Origin: Candidatus Adlerbacteria bacterium
GTDB taxonomy: Bacteria; Patescibacteriota; Minisyncoccia; Phycocordibacterales; SBAW01
Assembly: GCA_028286685.1 (NCBI GenBank)
Contig: JAQBRA010000004.1
Coordinates: 76,898-120,299 of the forward strand
DNA length: 43,402 nt
Direction: 5' to 3'
The notes beneath the pieces were generated by a model. That model was not told the origin of the DNA. It ran no database searches and was given only the letters and a program-made list of their open reading frames with translations. Made by a program: the position numbers and the translations under genes. Below are positions 8,549 to 16,674 of this stretch, piece by piece (position 1 is the stretch's first letter; every line of letters starts with the position of its first letter).

Positions 8549-8662
8549 TTAGCCCTGGCGCTGCTTGTGGCGGGGGTTAGAGCATACCACATACAAATTG
8601 CCGCCCCTCTTGAGCATTTTGCAGTTCGCGCAGCGTACGTGTATGGATGACTTTACTTTCAT
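8549..8662 (-). CDS. rpmJ: 50S ribosomal protein L36
   Basis: 37 aa, read directly from the minus strand: begins [20 protein letters not shown] and ends [12 protein letters not shown]. The zinc ribbon of the zinc-type L36 is intact: Cys11, Cys14, Cys27 and His32. It lies between infA and rpsM, the standard position. The two gaps (8 and 19 nt) contain no SD. Confidence 0.95.
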   Translation of the reverse strand: MKVKSSIHVRCANCKMLKRGGNLYVVCSNPRHKQRQG

Positions 8663-8670
8663 GCTGTTTC

Positions 8671-8880
8671 TTAGAGTCTGCGGGTGATGCGCGCTTTGCC
8701 GCCGTACGGCTCAAGCTTGACCAGAACCTTGTCGCCCACCAGCACCTTAATGCGATGGAGCCTCATTTTGCCGGCTAAGTAGCACAGAACTTGCTCCCCT
8801 GATTGGAGAGTGACCCGGAACAGCGTATTAGGCAGCGCCTCGTCAACGACGCCCGGTATGTCTGGTGTCTGATCCTGCAT
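8671..8880 (-). CDS. infA: Translation initiation factor IF-1
   Basis: 69 aa, a single S1-like OB fold: [62 protein letters not shown]-1 binds the 30S A site during initiation. First gene of the ribosomal operon. Promoter TTGACT-17-TAGTAT predicts a leader of only about 10 nt, with GAGG near -13 as a weak SD. Confidence 0.96.
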   Translation of the reverse strand: MQDQTPDIPGVVDEALPNTLFRVTLQSGEQVLCYLAGKMRLHRIKVLVGDKVLVKLEPYGGKARITRRL

Positions 8881-8896
8881 TAAACTCGACCTCTAG

Positions 8897-8925
8897 ATAC
8901 TAAACCAGGCGGGGCCGGAAGTCAA
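8897..8925 (-). promoter_or_regulatory. Promoter of the infA ribosomal operon
   Basis: Minus strand: -35 TTGACT (8920-8925), 17-nt spacer, -10 TAGTAT (8897-8902). Predicted start near 8890, 10 nt before the infA ATG. Confidence 0.55.
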
Positions 8926-8974
8926 TAAATAAGGCCTGAAGATAAGGGGAAAGCGGCTTTTTGCCCCACCCTAC

Positions 8975-9004
8975 TTGACAAATAGTGTATTTAGGGTGTA
9001 TAAT
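8975..9004 (+). promoter_or_regulatory. Consensus sigma70 promoter facing a terminator, no gene
   Basis: Perfect TTGACA (8975-8980), 18-nt spacer, perfect TATAAT (8999-9004) on the plus strand. The predicted start near 9011 is only about 12 nt before the terminator hairpin at 9022-9051, and the flanking genes are on the other strand. The surrounding sequence (TACTTGACAAATA ... GTGTATAAT) closely matches the promoter at 35692-35723. Confidence 0.7.
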
Positions 9005-9021
9005 ATAGAGATAAGGGTATC

Positions 9022-9052
9022 AAAAAAGCGCTCCGGTCTGGAGCGCTTTTTA
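9022..9052. terminator. Bidirectional terminator
   Basis: Stem AAAAAGCGCTCC / GGAGCGCTTTTT with a 5-nt loop. It ends the minus-strand gene at 9057 and would also stop any plus transcript from the promoter at 8975, giving an RNA of about 40 nt. Confidence 0.9.
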
Positions 9053-9056
9053 TATG

Positions 9057-10334
9057 TTACTTGCTGTTGTCTATTTCTATCTCAATCTTTTCCGGATCTG
9101 CGGGGAAGTTTTTTATCCAGAACGGGCGGATGGTGGCGGTGGCGGATTTTATCGCGGGAGCAAATGACTCCACAATGGTCTGGAACTGAGCCTTATCTTT
9201 GCCAAGCATGGCCTCTTTAAGTGCATTAGGGTCAAACTGCCACACCAGCGCGGTGTCGCCGGAAAGCATCAGGGTTACGGCTTCTTCTGCGGGGTTGGTG
9301 GTCGAGGCGGTCATGGTGAGCGTGCCTTGGTCTAAAAAGTCCACCGCTTCTCCCTTGTAGTCCGCTACCAGCTTGCGCGCCAGGGCGCTTGCCAGGTCGC
9401 GGATGCCGACTACTGCGCCTGAAGCGGTAGCGCTTTGCGCTATGGTGGCGGATTTCTTGTCGGCGCTGGCGGCCTGGACGGTCTCTCCGTACGTAACCTT
9501 CAGAGTACCGGGCACGGCGGCAGAGCCTTGGGGGATACTTTGTGCTAGACCCTGGCTCGCTGCGCTTTCCAGCTGAGTCTTAAGCTCGGCCTGAGCCTTC
9601 TCCAGGTCGGCTGCAGCCACGGCCGGCTCGTCGCCTATAAAGCCGCCCGATATGGCGCCCTCAGACTTGGCGCTAAAGGTGCTGAAGCGCGGGTCGCCTG
9701 CAAAGCCCGGCAAGGTAAAGGTGGTGGCAGCCGAGCGGTTATAGCTCTCTCCTGCCGACTCGGCGCTTATGGCGACTGTTTCGGATCCTCCGGCAGGCAG
9801 GGTTATGGAGCCGGTAGTCTTGTAAATCTTGCCGTCTGAGGCCTGGAGCCGGGTGCCCGTAACCAGGCGCTGGCTGGCCGAATAGGTGCTGGAGATGGTA
9901 ACCATGCCGGAAGCCTGGCGCGATACCTTTTTGGTGCCGGTTGCCGGGACGGTCGTGGTGGCCCACTTTGTGGAGGAAATAAGGGATAAGGAAAGCGTGC
10001 CTACGGGCGCATTGGTCTGCGCCACGAGCGTAGTGGAGGCGGTGCTGACGACTTCGATGCGGGGCTTGGCCGTAACGGTTGCTCCGGCGTAGAGCATGGA
10101 CACCGCAGCGACGCCTCCAGCGCACACGAGTATGACGATAAGCGCCAAAAAGAGGAATCGTCCGGGGCGGCGTCGGCGCCTGGCGCGCGGAGCCCGGCGG
10201 ACCGGCTCCTCTATTTCTTCCTCGCGGTAGGACTCGGCCTCGGGCGCAAGCTCCTCTTGTGAAATGTGGCGGTGCCCCTTGGGTATCGGAATGTTGCGGA
10301 TAGACCGGTCGCCCGGCGGAATCATGTCGCGCAT
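9057..10334 (-). CDS. Single-pass membrane protein with Baseplate-J-like extracytoplasmic domain
   Basis: 425 aa. Residues 1-58 are a charged cytoplasmic tail ending in an Arg-rich patch (RRAPRARRRRRPGR), then one membrane helix (about 59-82, FLFLALIVILVCAGGVAAVSML). The large outer part is Ser/Thr/Ala-rich and contains GESYNRSAATTFTLPGFAGDP, similar to the YN-containing motif of Baseplate_J-like proteins annotated in CPR genomes. No catalytic motif is visible. It follows the actin-fold gene by 27 nt. TATACT lies 9 nt before the ATG and there is no SD. Possible role in the cell surface or a pilus-like machine, by inference only. Confidence 0.6.
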   Translation of the reverse strand: MRDMIPPGDRSIRNIPIPKGHRHISQEELAPEAESYREEEIEEPVRRAPRARRRRRPGRFLFLALIVILVCAGGVAAVSMLYAGATVTAKPRIEVVSTASTTLVAQTNAPVGTLSLSLISSTKWATTTVPATGTKKVSRQASGMVTISSTYSASQRLVTGTRLQASDGKIYKTTGSITLPAGGSETVAISAESAGESYNRSAATTFTLPGFAGDPRFSTFSAKSEGAISGGFIGDEPAVAAADLEKAQAELKTQLESAASQGLAQSIPQGSAAVPGTLKVTYGETVQAASADKKSATIAQSATASGAVVGIRDLASALARKLVADYKGEAVDFLDQGTLTMTASTTNPAEEAVTLMLSGDTALVWQFDPNALKEAMLGKDKAQFQTIVESFAPAIKSATATIRPFWIKNFPADPEKIEIEIDNSK

Positions 10335-10361
10335 ATGTTCTTTAGTATAGCATTACTAGCT

Positions 10362-11285
10362 TTAGGCGTGTGCGGCGCTGGCATAAAGCGCGTTAAGCGC
10401 CAAGTGAATATCGGACGCGCCCGAAATATAGGGTGCGGCGTGCGCCCCGCGCAGCGTACGCACAATGCCGCCCTGCGGAAACAAGTCCGCAAGCGAGCGA
10501 TGGGCCAAGGAGCGGGCAAACCACTCAGCTGCGGGCTCGTGCGCAAGCACGAATACCGCCGGACTCCCCTGCTCTGGCAGAATGTCGCGCGCTGCCTCCT
10601 TGAATTCCCCCGCAAAATGCGCGGCCGCGGCCTCCAGGGCCTCGCTGCTGCTGCCAAGCTTAAGCGCCGACCGCGCTTCGTGCTCCGAGAGGCCCGCATG
10701 GCTCTTAAGGGTGCGCAGTACGGTATGGAGTCCTACCGGCGCCGTTGTGTGCGCTACGGCGCGGTCATCTTCCAGCAGCAGGAGTTCCGAGACTTCGCCG
10801 TTTATGGAAAGCAAAAGCGACTGGGGATGGTCCGGATAGAGCGCCCGCAGGCCGTGCACCGCCGCGCTCATGTGCGCATGCTGGGCTACCGGCACGTCGC
10901 CAAACAGCGCGGCAATACGGGGCGCGAGCACATCGGTAAGGACTTGGGAAAAGTCGGGCCGGCCGACTGAGAGGTTGGGCACGCCCCAGGGTGCCGCCAA
11001 AAATACGACTACTTGGCTCACGGGCCCTGCCGTACTGGCATGGTTGCGCAAGCGCGCGGCCGTCTCGCTGGCTTGCAGCAGGGACTCGCTGGCGGCGTGC
11101 TCGACTGCGCGCGCAAGCTGGAGCGCCGACCGGGTATCAAACACGGGCACTTGGGTCCGCGACTCGCCAAAAAGCCGAGGAGCTTGGCCGGGCGAAAGTT
11201 TTGCAAGCGCCGAACCTACCGAGCCGTTCTCGATATCCAAAATAAGCACCGTTTTGTCCGGCGACTTTTTCCCAAAGAGGGACAT
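10362..11285 (-). CDS. Actin-fold (PilM/FtsA-like) hypothetical protein
   Basis: 307 aa from the ATG. The start (SLFGKKSPDKTVLILDIENGSVGSAL) resembles the phosphate-1 loop of the actin/Hsp70/FtsA/PilM fold (DIG.GSV). A second segment LLLSINGEVSELLLLEDDRAVAHTTAPVGLHTVLR may be the phosphate-2 strand pair. The nucleotide loops are degenerate, so ATP binding is uncertain. TATACT sits 7 nt before this ATG, which fits a leaderless mRNA. A TTG two codons earlier has a better-placed GAGGGG, but that would lie upstream of the predicted transcript start. Paired with the downstream membrane protein (27 nt), like PilM with PilN-type partners. Confidence 0.55.
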   Translation of the reverse strand: MSLFGKKSPDKTVLILDIENGSVGSALAKLSPGQAPRLFGESRTQVPVFDTRSALQLARAVEHAASESLLQASETAARLRNHASTAGPVSQVVVFLAAPWGVPNLSVGRPDFSQVLTDVLAPRIAALFGDVPVAQHAHMSAAVHGLRALYPDHPQSLLLSINGEVSELLLLEDDRAVAHTTAPVGLHTVLRTLKSHAGLSEHEARSALKLGSSSEALEAAAAHFAGEFKEAARDILPEQGSPAVFVLAHEPAAEWFARSLAHRSLADLFPQGGIVRTLRGAHAAPYISGASDIHLALNALYASAAHA

Positions 11286-11315
11286 ATACAACAGTATACC
11301 CCTCGTTTTTATCCG

Positions 11316-13196
11316 TTACTCCAAAACCGCCTTGATGCGCCGTACGCCCTGGGCTACCGCCTCTTCTTTAAGGATCCTGAACACTCCGGACTCGGAAAGC
11401 TGCGCGGTGTGCTCCACGTGCGGGCCGCCGCAGAATTCCAAAGAGAATGCCGATTCGAGCGGGCCGATAGAGTACACCGATACGCGATCCGGATATTTAG
11501 CGCCAAATTCGTGCTCGGCGCCGAGCTTCTCGGCCTCTTCCTTGTCCATTTCGGTGCGCACAACCGGCAAGTCTTCCTTTATTTTCTCATTAACGATGCG
11601 CTCCACCTCTTTTTTCTGCTCGTCAGTCATTTTGGCGCCCCAGTTAAAGTCGATGCGCAGGCGCTCGCCAGTAATGTTTGAGCCGCGCTGGTGTACCTCG
11701 GGCCCGAGCACGGTCTGAAGCGCCTTAAGCAGCAAATGGTGGGCAGTATGGAGGCGCACGGTCTTCTCGCTGGTGTCGGCCAGGCCGCCCTTGAACTTCT
11801 GCTCGGAACCGGCACGCGAGAGGTCCTGATGGCCCTTGAGCAATTCTTTAAAGCCTACTATGTCCACCTGCTTGATGCCGCGCTCCCCTGCCTCTTCCAA
11901 AATAAGCTCTAAGGGAAAGCCGAAGGTAGTCACCAGCTGGAAGGCGTCTTGAGCAGTTAAGCTCCCTTGTCCGATAAAGCGCTCGAGCTCTTTGGCGCCG
12001 CGGTCGAGGGTGATCCTGAATCGGGTCTCCTCTTCAGTGACCTGCTCTTCTATCTCCTTCTGCTTGGCATGCAGCTCAGGATACTGGCCCTTGTATTCCT
12101 CAACTATTCCCCCGATAAGCGCCGCGACGGAAGTAAACGCTCCGCGCTCCCGCGCGCCTTCGATTTTTTGCAGGGCCCGTATAGCGCGTCTCAAAAGCCG
12201 GCGCACAAAGTACCCCTGATCCTTATTGTCGGGGCGCACGCCGTCAGATATCAAAAATACTGCAGCCTTAATATGGTCGGCAATGATGCGGAATGCGCGG
12301 GTATTTTCGGCGTACTTCTTGCCGGTCGACTGCTCGAGCTGCGCGATTATGGAGCGGTGGGCCACCGTGAAGACATCGTCCGAGCCTTCCGAGACGGCCG
12401 CAATGCGCTCTAGGCCGCCGCCGAAATCGACGTTCTGCTTAGGGAGGAGGGCGAAAGTGCCGTCCTCCTGCTTGATGTACTGCATAAAGACCGAATTGCC
12501 GATCTCGAGGAAGCGGCCGCAATCGCAGTTAGGGTGGCACTCCGGCCCCCATGCAATGTCGTGCTCTATGCCAAAGTCATAAAACACCTCCGAATCGGGG
12601 CCGCCCGGCTCGCCCGCGGGCATCTTGTGCGGCGCTCCGGCGCGGCTCCACCAGTTTTTGTCGGTATAGCCGAAGATTCTGCCGCCCTGCATACCTTTTT
12701 GGTAGCCTGCCTCTTCGCTTCCAAGGGAAACAAACTCTGCCTCTATCCCCTGATCGGAAAATAATTTCTTCCAGATATCTATGGACTCTTCGTCGCGTGG
12801 CACGCCGATGTCTTGCGCGCCGTCAAAAACGGTTACATAAAGCCGGTTAGGGTCGAGGCCGATTTCCTTGACCAAGAATTCAAAAAACCACGGGAGCTGC
12901 TCTTGCTTAAAGTAGTCGCCCAACGACCAGTTGCCAAGCATTTCAAAAAAGGTCGTGTGCCGGTTGTCGCCCACTTCTTCTATATCCATCGAGCGGAAGG
13001 ACTTCTGCGAGTCGGTAAGCCGGGTGCCCGAGGGATGCGGCTGGCCCAACAGGTACGGGACCAGCGGCTGCATGCCCGAGCCGGTAAACAAGGTTGTTGG
13101 GTCGTTCTCAGGCACCAAGGGGGCCGATGGGATAATGGCATGCCCTTTTGCCTTAAAAAACTCCAGGTATTTGGACCGGACTTCTGAAAGCGTCAT
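11316..13196 (-). CDS. alaS: Alanyl-tRNA synthetase, short form
   Basis: Charges tRNA-Ala; 626 aa against about 875 in E. coli. The class II aminoacylation core is complete (motif 2 RHTTFFEMLGNWS, motif 3 GGGLERIAAV). The editing domain carries the zinc-type site HTAHH (about residue 487) and CGGPHVEH (about 590). The protein stops right after the editing domain (GVRRIKAVLE), so the C-terminal DHHA1/C-Ala region is absent. It follows gcrA and its terminator. No good SD or promoter fits in the 30-nt gap; TACTCT lies 7 nt before the ATG. The matching tRNA-Ala(GGC) with G3:U70 is at 35443-35515. Confidence 0.96.
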   Translation of the reverse strand: MTLSEVRSKYLEFFKAKGHAIIPSAPLVPENDPTTLFTGSGMQPLVPYLLGQPHPSGTRLTDSQKSFRSMDIEEVGDNRHTTFFEMLGNWSLGDYFKQEQLPWFFEFLVKEIGLDPNRLYVTVFDGAQDIGVPRDEESIDIWKKLFSDQGIEAEFVSLGSEEAGYQKGMQGGRIFGYTDKNWWSRAGAPHKMPAGEPGGPDSEVFYDFGIEHDIAWGPECHPNCDCGRFLEIGNSVFMQYIKQEDGTFALLPKQNVDFGGGLERIAAVSEGSDDVFTVAHRSIIAQLEQSTGKKYAENTRAFRIIADHIKAAVFLISDGVRPDNKDQGYFVRRLLRRAIRALQKIEGARERGAFTSVAALIGGIVEEYKGQYPELHAKQKEIEEQVTEEETRFRITLDRGAKELERFIGQGSLTAQDAFQLVTTFGFPLELILEEAGERGIKQVDIVGFKELLKGHQDLSRAGSEQKFKGGLADTSEKTVRLHTAHHLLLKALQTVLGPEVHQRGSNITGERLRIDFNWGAKMTDEQKKEVERIVNEKIKEDLPVVRTEMDKEEAEKLGAEHEFGAKYPDRVSVYSIGPLESAFSLEFCGGPHVEHTAQLSESGVFRILKEEAVAQGVRRIKAVLE

Positions 13197-13225
13197 TGAT
13201 CACAGAGTACAACAAAATGTGGCGG

Positions 13226-13258
13226 AGAAAAAGGCCGCCGCAGGGATACTGCGGCGGC
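13226..13258 (-). terminator. Terminator of gcrA
   Basis: Ten-bp GC stem GCCGCCGCAG / CTGCGGCGGC (13234-13243 with 13249-13258), loop of 5, followed by CTTTTTCT on the minus strand. Confidence 0.9.
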
Positions 13259-13278
13259 GTTTAACACCAAGATGTCAT

Positions 13279-13779
13279 TTATCGATACGAGCCGCGTTTT
13301 TTCAATTGGCGCTTTTCTACCACCTTGTAGGCAATGTTTCCATGATAAGCGCAGTATGGCCCGGCATTGGCTGAGCCTCCACAAAAATAGAAGCTCCCTT
13401 GGCAAGGGTCTCCTACCGGCCAACGGCATACGCCTTCGCTTAAGGTGAGCATGGTCAGCCGCTGCTTGAATGGAATGATCTTTTCCGACTCTTCCAGTTC
13501 CGCCTGCGGGTCGTGTTCGTATTCAGGCTTGAAAGCAGGCGCAGGGGTGCCGTTGAGCACGGGCCGAGAAATATTGAAATTCCTTCCGTTAGCCTGGCTT
13601 ACGCGTGGTTTTCGTTTGGAAGCAGCTTTGGGTCGGCCTTCAAGGCCGAGCCGATGCACTTTGCCGATAACCGCATTGCGGGTAATGCCGCCAAGTTCCG
13701 CCGCAATCGCGCTCGCAGAAAGGCCGTCATTCCATAGCTTTTTAAGAAGCTCGGTTCGCTCATCGGTCCAGGTTGTCAT
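13279..13779 (-). CDS. gcrA: GcrA-family cell-cycle regulator
   Basis: 166 aa. The N-terminus matches the GcrA helix-turn-helix: TTWTDERTELLKKLWNDGLSASAIAAELGGITRNAVIGKVHRLGL (residues 2-46). A basic linker follows, then the C-terminal part with VCRWPVGDP and FYFCGGSANAGPYCAYH, also typical of the family. In Caulobacter GcrA works with RNA polymerase sigma70 at promoters carrying CcrM-methylated GANTC sites. No ccrM is in the window. SD AAGGA, 7 nt before the ATG, unlike core genes here. Single gene with its own promoter and terminator, wedged between pepF and alaS. A horizontally acquired cassette is the simplest reading. Family call is strong; role in this organism is inference. Confidence 0.88.
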   Translation of the reverse strand: MTTWTDERTELLKKLWNDGLSASAIAAELGGITRNAVIGKVHRLGLEGRPKAASKRKPRVSQANGRNFNISRPVLNGTPAPAFKPEYEHDPQAELEESEKIIPFKQRLTMLTLSEGVCRWPVGDPCQGSFYFCGGSANAGPYCAYHGNIAYKVVEKRQLKKRGSYR

Positions 13780-13810
13780 TCCTCAGTCCTTTTTTCCCCG
13801 TGATCCGGGT

Positions 13811-13865
13811 GACTAAACTAGTCTCATCCTACTGGCTTTGGCGCTCAGTGTACAACTGTGGATAA
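13811..13865 (-). promoter_or_regulatory. gcrA control region: DnaA-box-like site, promoter, inverted repeat
   Basis: Minus strand, in order: TTATCCACA (13857-13865), a perfect match to the E. coli DnaA-box consensus; one base; -35 TTGTAC (13850-13855); 18 nt; -10 TAGGAT (13826-13831); then the inverted repeat GACTA-AAC-TAGTC (13811-13823) at the predicted start site, a possible operator. The hexamers are weak, so dependence on an activator is plausible. Confidence 0.45.
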
Positions 13866-13871
13866 AGAATC

Positions 13872-15629
13872 CTATTTGATAGCCTTTTCGAGCTCTTTGA
13901 GATCGTTTTCTATGCCCTTGAGGCCTTCTAGGAAAACATCGGGCTTGTAGAGGTCGAGGCCGCACTTGGCAAATATCCCTTCCGGACTGTCGCTTCCGCC
14001 CGCACAGAGGAATTCGTCTACCTTGTCTATAAACGCCGGGTCTTTCTTGACCCGCTCGTACAGCGCGCGCGACACCAGCTGCCCGAAGGCGTAGGAGTAC
14101 ACGTAGAAGAAGCGGCGGAAATGCCCTACCGTTACAAAGAAGTAGCCGTCTTCCGGCGCAAGTTTGACTGCGGGGCCCATGTAGCGGCCTGTGTGGGTGT
14201 TAAGAAGCTTGGCTATCTCCTCTTTCGTAAGCAGGCCCTTTTCGCGCACGCCGCGATGCAGGTCGAGCTCGAAGTTAAAGAACGCTATCTGGCGGAAGAT
14301 GCTGGAGATGTCGTCCTGCAGCTTGTCGTGCATGGCGATAATGCGCTCCTTTCCGGAGAGCTTGGCCGCAAGCGCATCGAATGCCGCCTGTTCAAAGAAG
14401 GTGCTGGCAACCTCGGCCACAGCAATGGTGTGGCCCTCGTACATCGGGCGCTGGGTCTTGCTGCGCTCGGCATGGACCGCATGGCCCATCTCGTGCGCCA
14501 GGGTTAGAAGCGAATGCGCGTTTTCCACATGATTAAGGAGGAGCATGGTCGGCTCTCCCGTGCCGGATGAGCAATAAGCACCGCTCGTCTTGCCTTTCTT
14601 GGGGTACACATCCACACGACCATCGGCCAACAGTCGGTCGAATATCTCCGCGTAGCGCGGATGGAGCGCATGAAAGGTGTCGTGCACAGCCTGCGCCGCT
14701 TCCTTAAAGGGAATCTTTTTACTTACTTTGCCTACCGGAACTGAGCGGTCGGCATAGGTAATAACTTTCTCCTTGAGCATTTTCGCCTTTATCTTGTAGA
14801 AGCGCTGCGCTATCGGAAAATGCTCGGTTACCGTCTTAACGAGGTTAAGCACACTGTCGCGGTCGTTCTCGTACCCGAGGATTGTTGCGTCGTACGGCTC
14901 TTTAAAGCCGCGCAGCTCGTCGGTTATCTTCTTGCGCGTGACAATGGCGTTCATCTCGCTCTCGGCCATGGGTGCCGTTTCCTTGAGCGCCTCCATTACT
15001 TTTGCGTGCAGGGCGCGGCGGTCTTTCTTAGGCAGCGTATTGATGCGCACCATAGCCTCGTTAAGGGGCATTTTCTTGCTCTTCCAGGCTATGTGCTGGG
15101 TATTGAGGATATTGTCGACGGCCTGTATCCAGCGGCCGAACGAAACGTCGGAGAGGAGCGAGAGGAGCTTCTCCTCAGGTTCAGTCAGGTTGTGCTTGGC
15201 AGTTTCGAACAGCTTGGTAAGCCAGTATTTGAAAGGTGCGAGCTCTTTTGATGCCAGGAACTTATCCTGAATGGGCGCGGGCAACTTCCCGAGCTCAAGC
15301 TCGAAAAAGAGCAGCTTGTTTCCCCTCTTGGTAAAATGGTCGTCCCATTTGTTAAGAAATGCTTCAGCTTCTTTGTCCTCCGCGTTTGTTTCCTTGCGGT
15401 AGTTGGCGTAATACAAGGGAGAAGCCGGGCACTGTACCGAAAGCTGCTCGTAGGACTCCAGAGCCTGTGCGAGCGCCTTGGGGTCCTTAAGCCACAGCTT
15501 CTCTTGCGAGTACCGCTCAACAAAGGCATCAACTGCCTTGTCTCCCCGATCGATATCTTTTTGTATCCGCGGATCCTTTAGTGATGCGTAGTAGAGCCGG
15601 CTTAGGTCCCAAGTAGTTTTAATTTTCAT
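13872..15629 (-). CDS. pepF: M3-family oligoendopeptidase (PepF type)
   Basis: Zinc metallopeptidase that cuts oligopeptides in the cytosol, 585 aa. The active site HEMGH is at residues 379-383 (LTLAHEMGHAVHAERSK), with the third zinc ligand Glu in AVAEVASTFFEQ about 25 residues on. Upstream GAYCSSGTGEPTMLLLNH is the usual substrate-side strand. The length fits PepF/M3B (about 600). No signal peptide. A promoter candidate TTGGCT-18-TATACT lies across the end of ung, giving a leader of about 40 nt. The stop is 7 nt from the DnaA-box-like site of gcrA. Confidence 0.92.
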   Translation of the reverse strand: MKIKTTWDLSRLYYASLKDPRIQKDIDRGDKAVDAFVERYSQEKLWLKDPKALAQALESYEQLSVQCPASPLYYANYRKETNAEDKEAEAFLNKWDDHFTKRGNKLLFFELELGKLPAPIQDKFLASKELAPFKYWLTKLFETAKHNLTEPEEKLLSLLSDVSFGRWIQAVDNILNTQHIAWKSKKMPLNEAMVRINTLPKKDRRALHAKVMEALKETAPMAESEMNAIVTRKKITDELRGFKEPYDATILGYENDRDSVLNLVKTVTEHFPIAQRFYKIKAKMLKEKVITYADRSVPVGKVSKKIPFKEAAQAVHDTFHALHPRYAEIFDRLLADGRVDVYPKKGKTSGAYCSSGTGEPTMLLLNHVENAHSLLTLAHEMGHAVHAERSKTQRPMYEGHTIAVAEVASTFFEQAAFDALAAKLSGKERIIAMHDKLQDDISSIFRQIAFFNFELDLHRGVREKGLLTKEEIAKLLNTHTGRYMGPAVKLAPEDGYFFVTVGHFRRFFYVYSYAFGQLVSRALYERVKKDPAFIDKVDEFLCAGGSDSPEGIFAKCGLDLYKPDVFLEGLKGIENDLKELEKAIK

Positions 15630-15685
15630 GTCCTAGCGAGTGAGAGAAATAAAGCTTGTATCAGAAGTATAGCAAACGGCCTTAT

Positions 15686-16354
15686 TTAGAGCCAATCTAT
15701 CGGCTCCTGGCCCGTTTCTTTCAAATATTTATTGGTTTTGCTGAACGGCTTGGATCCGAAAAAGCCTGAATAGGCCGAAAAAGGCGACGGATGCGCCGAC
15801 TGTATGACGTGGTGCTTGTCGCGGTCTATGTGCGCGCCTTTCTGCTTGGCGTAATTGCCCCACAAGATAAATACGATATGCTCTTTTTTGTCCGATAGTG
15901 CCCTGATAGCCGCGTCGGTAAATTCTTCCCAGCCTTTGGACTGATGCGAGCCTGCGGTGCGCGCACGCACGGTAAGCGTTGCGTTCAAAAGCAATACGCC
16001 TTGCTTGGCCCAGCGCTCCAAGTCGCCCGTTTTGTGCACGAGCGGCTGTTCCAGGTCGCTTTCGAGCTCTTTGAAAATATTCTGCAGCGACGGCGGCAGG
16101 CGCACCTCGGGCGGCACGGCAAAAGAGAGGCCATTAGCCTGCCCGGGGCCGTGGTACGGATCTTGGCCCAAAATCACGACCTTAACGTTGTCGAACGGAC
16201 ACAACTCAAAAGCCCTGAAAATATTCTGAGGAAGCGGATACACGGCACCCTTCTTATATTCATCCTTAACAAACTCGGTGAGCTTTTGGAAATACTCTCG
16301 GCTAAACTCGTCCATAAGAGCCTCCTTCCAGCTTTGCTCAATCTTTACCTCCAT
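15686..16354 (-). CDS. ung: Uracil-DNA glycosylase, family 1
   Basis: Removes uracil from DNA; 222 aa. Motif A GQDPYHG gives catalytic Asp65 and His68, and HPSPFS near the C-terminus gives His188 of the Leu/His loop. The uracil pocket strand LLLNATLTVR is also present. Start at 16354 (MEVKIEQSWKEALMDE); the longer open frame upstream overlaps ogt in another frame. Only 2 nt separate it from the ogt stop, so the two are co-transcribed, both downstream of the Cas4/RecB-like nuclease. Confidence 0.96.
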   Translation of the reverse strand: MEVKIEQSWKEALMDEFSREYFQKLTEFVKDEYKKGAVYPLPQNIFRAFELCPFDNVKVVILGQDPYHGPGQANGLSFAVPPEVRLPPSLQNIFKELESDLEQPLVHKTGDLERWAKQGVLLLNATLTVRARTAGSHQSKGWEEFTDAAIRALSDKKEHIVFILWGNYAKQKGAHIDRDKHHVIQSAHPSPFSAYSGFFGSKPFSKTNKYLKETGQEPIDWL

Positions 16355-16356
16355 AC

Positions 16357-16674
16357 CTACTTTAGAAAGCCCTCTTCGCGCAGGAGTTCTGTCTTTCGCG
16401 CCGAGCCGCCTCGGTTGTAGTCGCCCACGCGGCCGTCGGCGCGGATAACGCGGTGGCACGGGATATTAGGACGGTAATTATGCGACATGATAGTGCCTAC
16501 GGCGCGCGCAGCGCCCGGCTTTCCGGCTTTGGCAGCTACCTGCCCGTAGGTCATGGTCTTCCCTTTGGCTATTTTAGCCACAACGGCGTACACCTTTTCA
16601 GCAAAAGGCGTTTCGAAGACGCGCGCCGCTTTTTGCAGCTTAGAAGAGCTGGCCGGTGACGATTTCTTTTTCAT
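16357..16674 (-). CDS. ogt: Methylated-DNA--protein-cysteine methyltransferase (single domain)
   Basis: Suicide repair protein for O6-alkylguanine; 105 aa, only the C-terminal DNA-binding/active-site domain. The PCHRV motif has the acceptor Cys73 (NIPCHRVIRADG), and TYGQVAAKAGKPGAARAVGTIMSHN is the helix-turn-helix with the Arg finger. The retained Cys argues against an alkyltransferase-like (ATL) protein, which lacks it. The ATG at 16674 overlaps the preceding nuclease gene by 35 nt in another frame; no later start codon fits. Confidence 0.9.
   Translation of the reverse strand: MKKKSSPASSSKLQKAARVFETPFAEKVYAVVAKIAKGKTMTYGQVAAKAGKPGAARAVGTIMSHNYRPNIPCHRVIRADGRVGDYNRGGSARKTELLREEGFLK

Noticed and set aside
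11283-11291. TTG start for the actin-fold protein
   Set aside because: GAGGGG is well spaced for it, but TATACT 7 nt before the ATG at 11285 would put the transcript start at the ATG. Kept only as an alternative.
13867-13871. GANTC site next to the gcrA DnaA-box-like sequence
   Set aside because: GANTC is expected about once per 256 bases, so one site carries no weight without methylation data.
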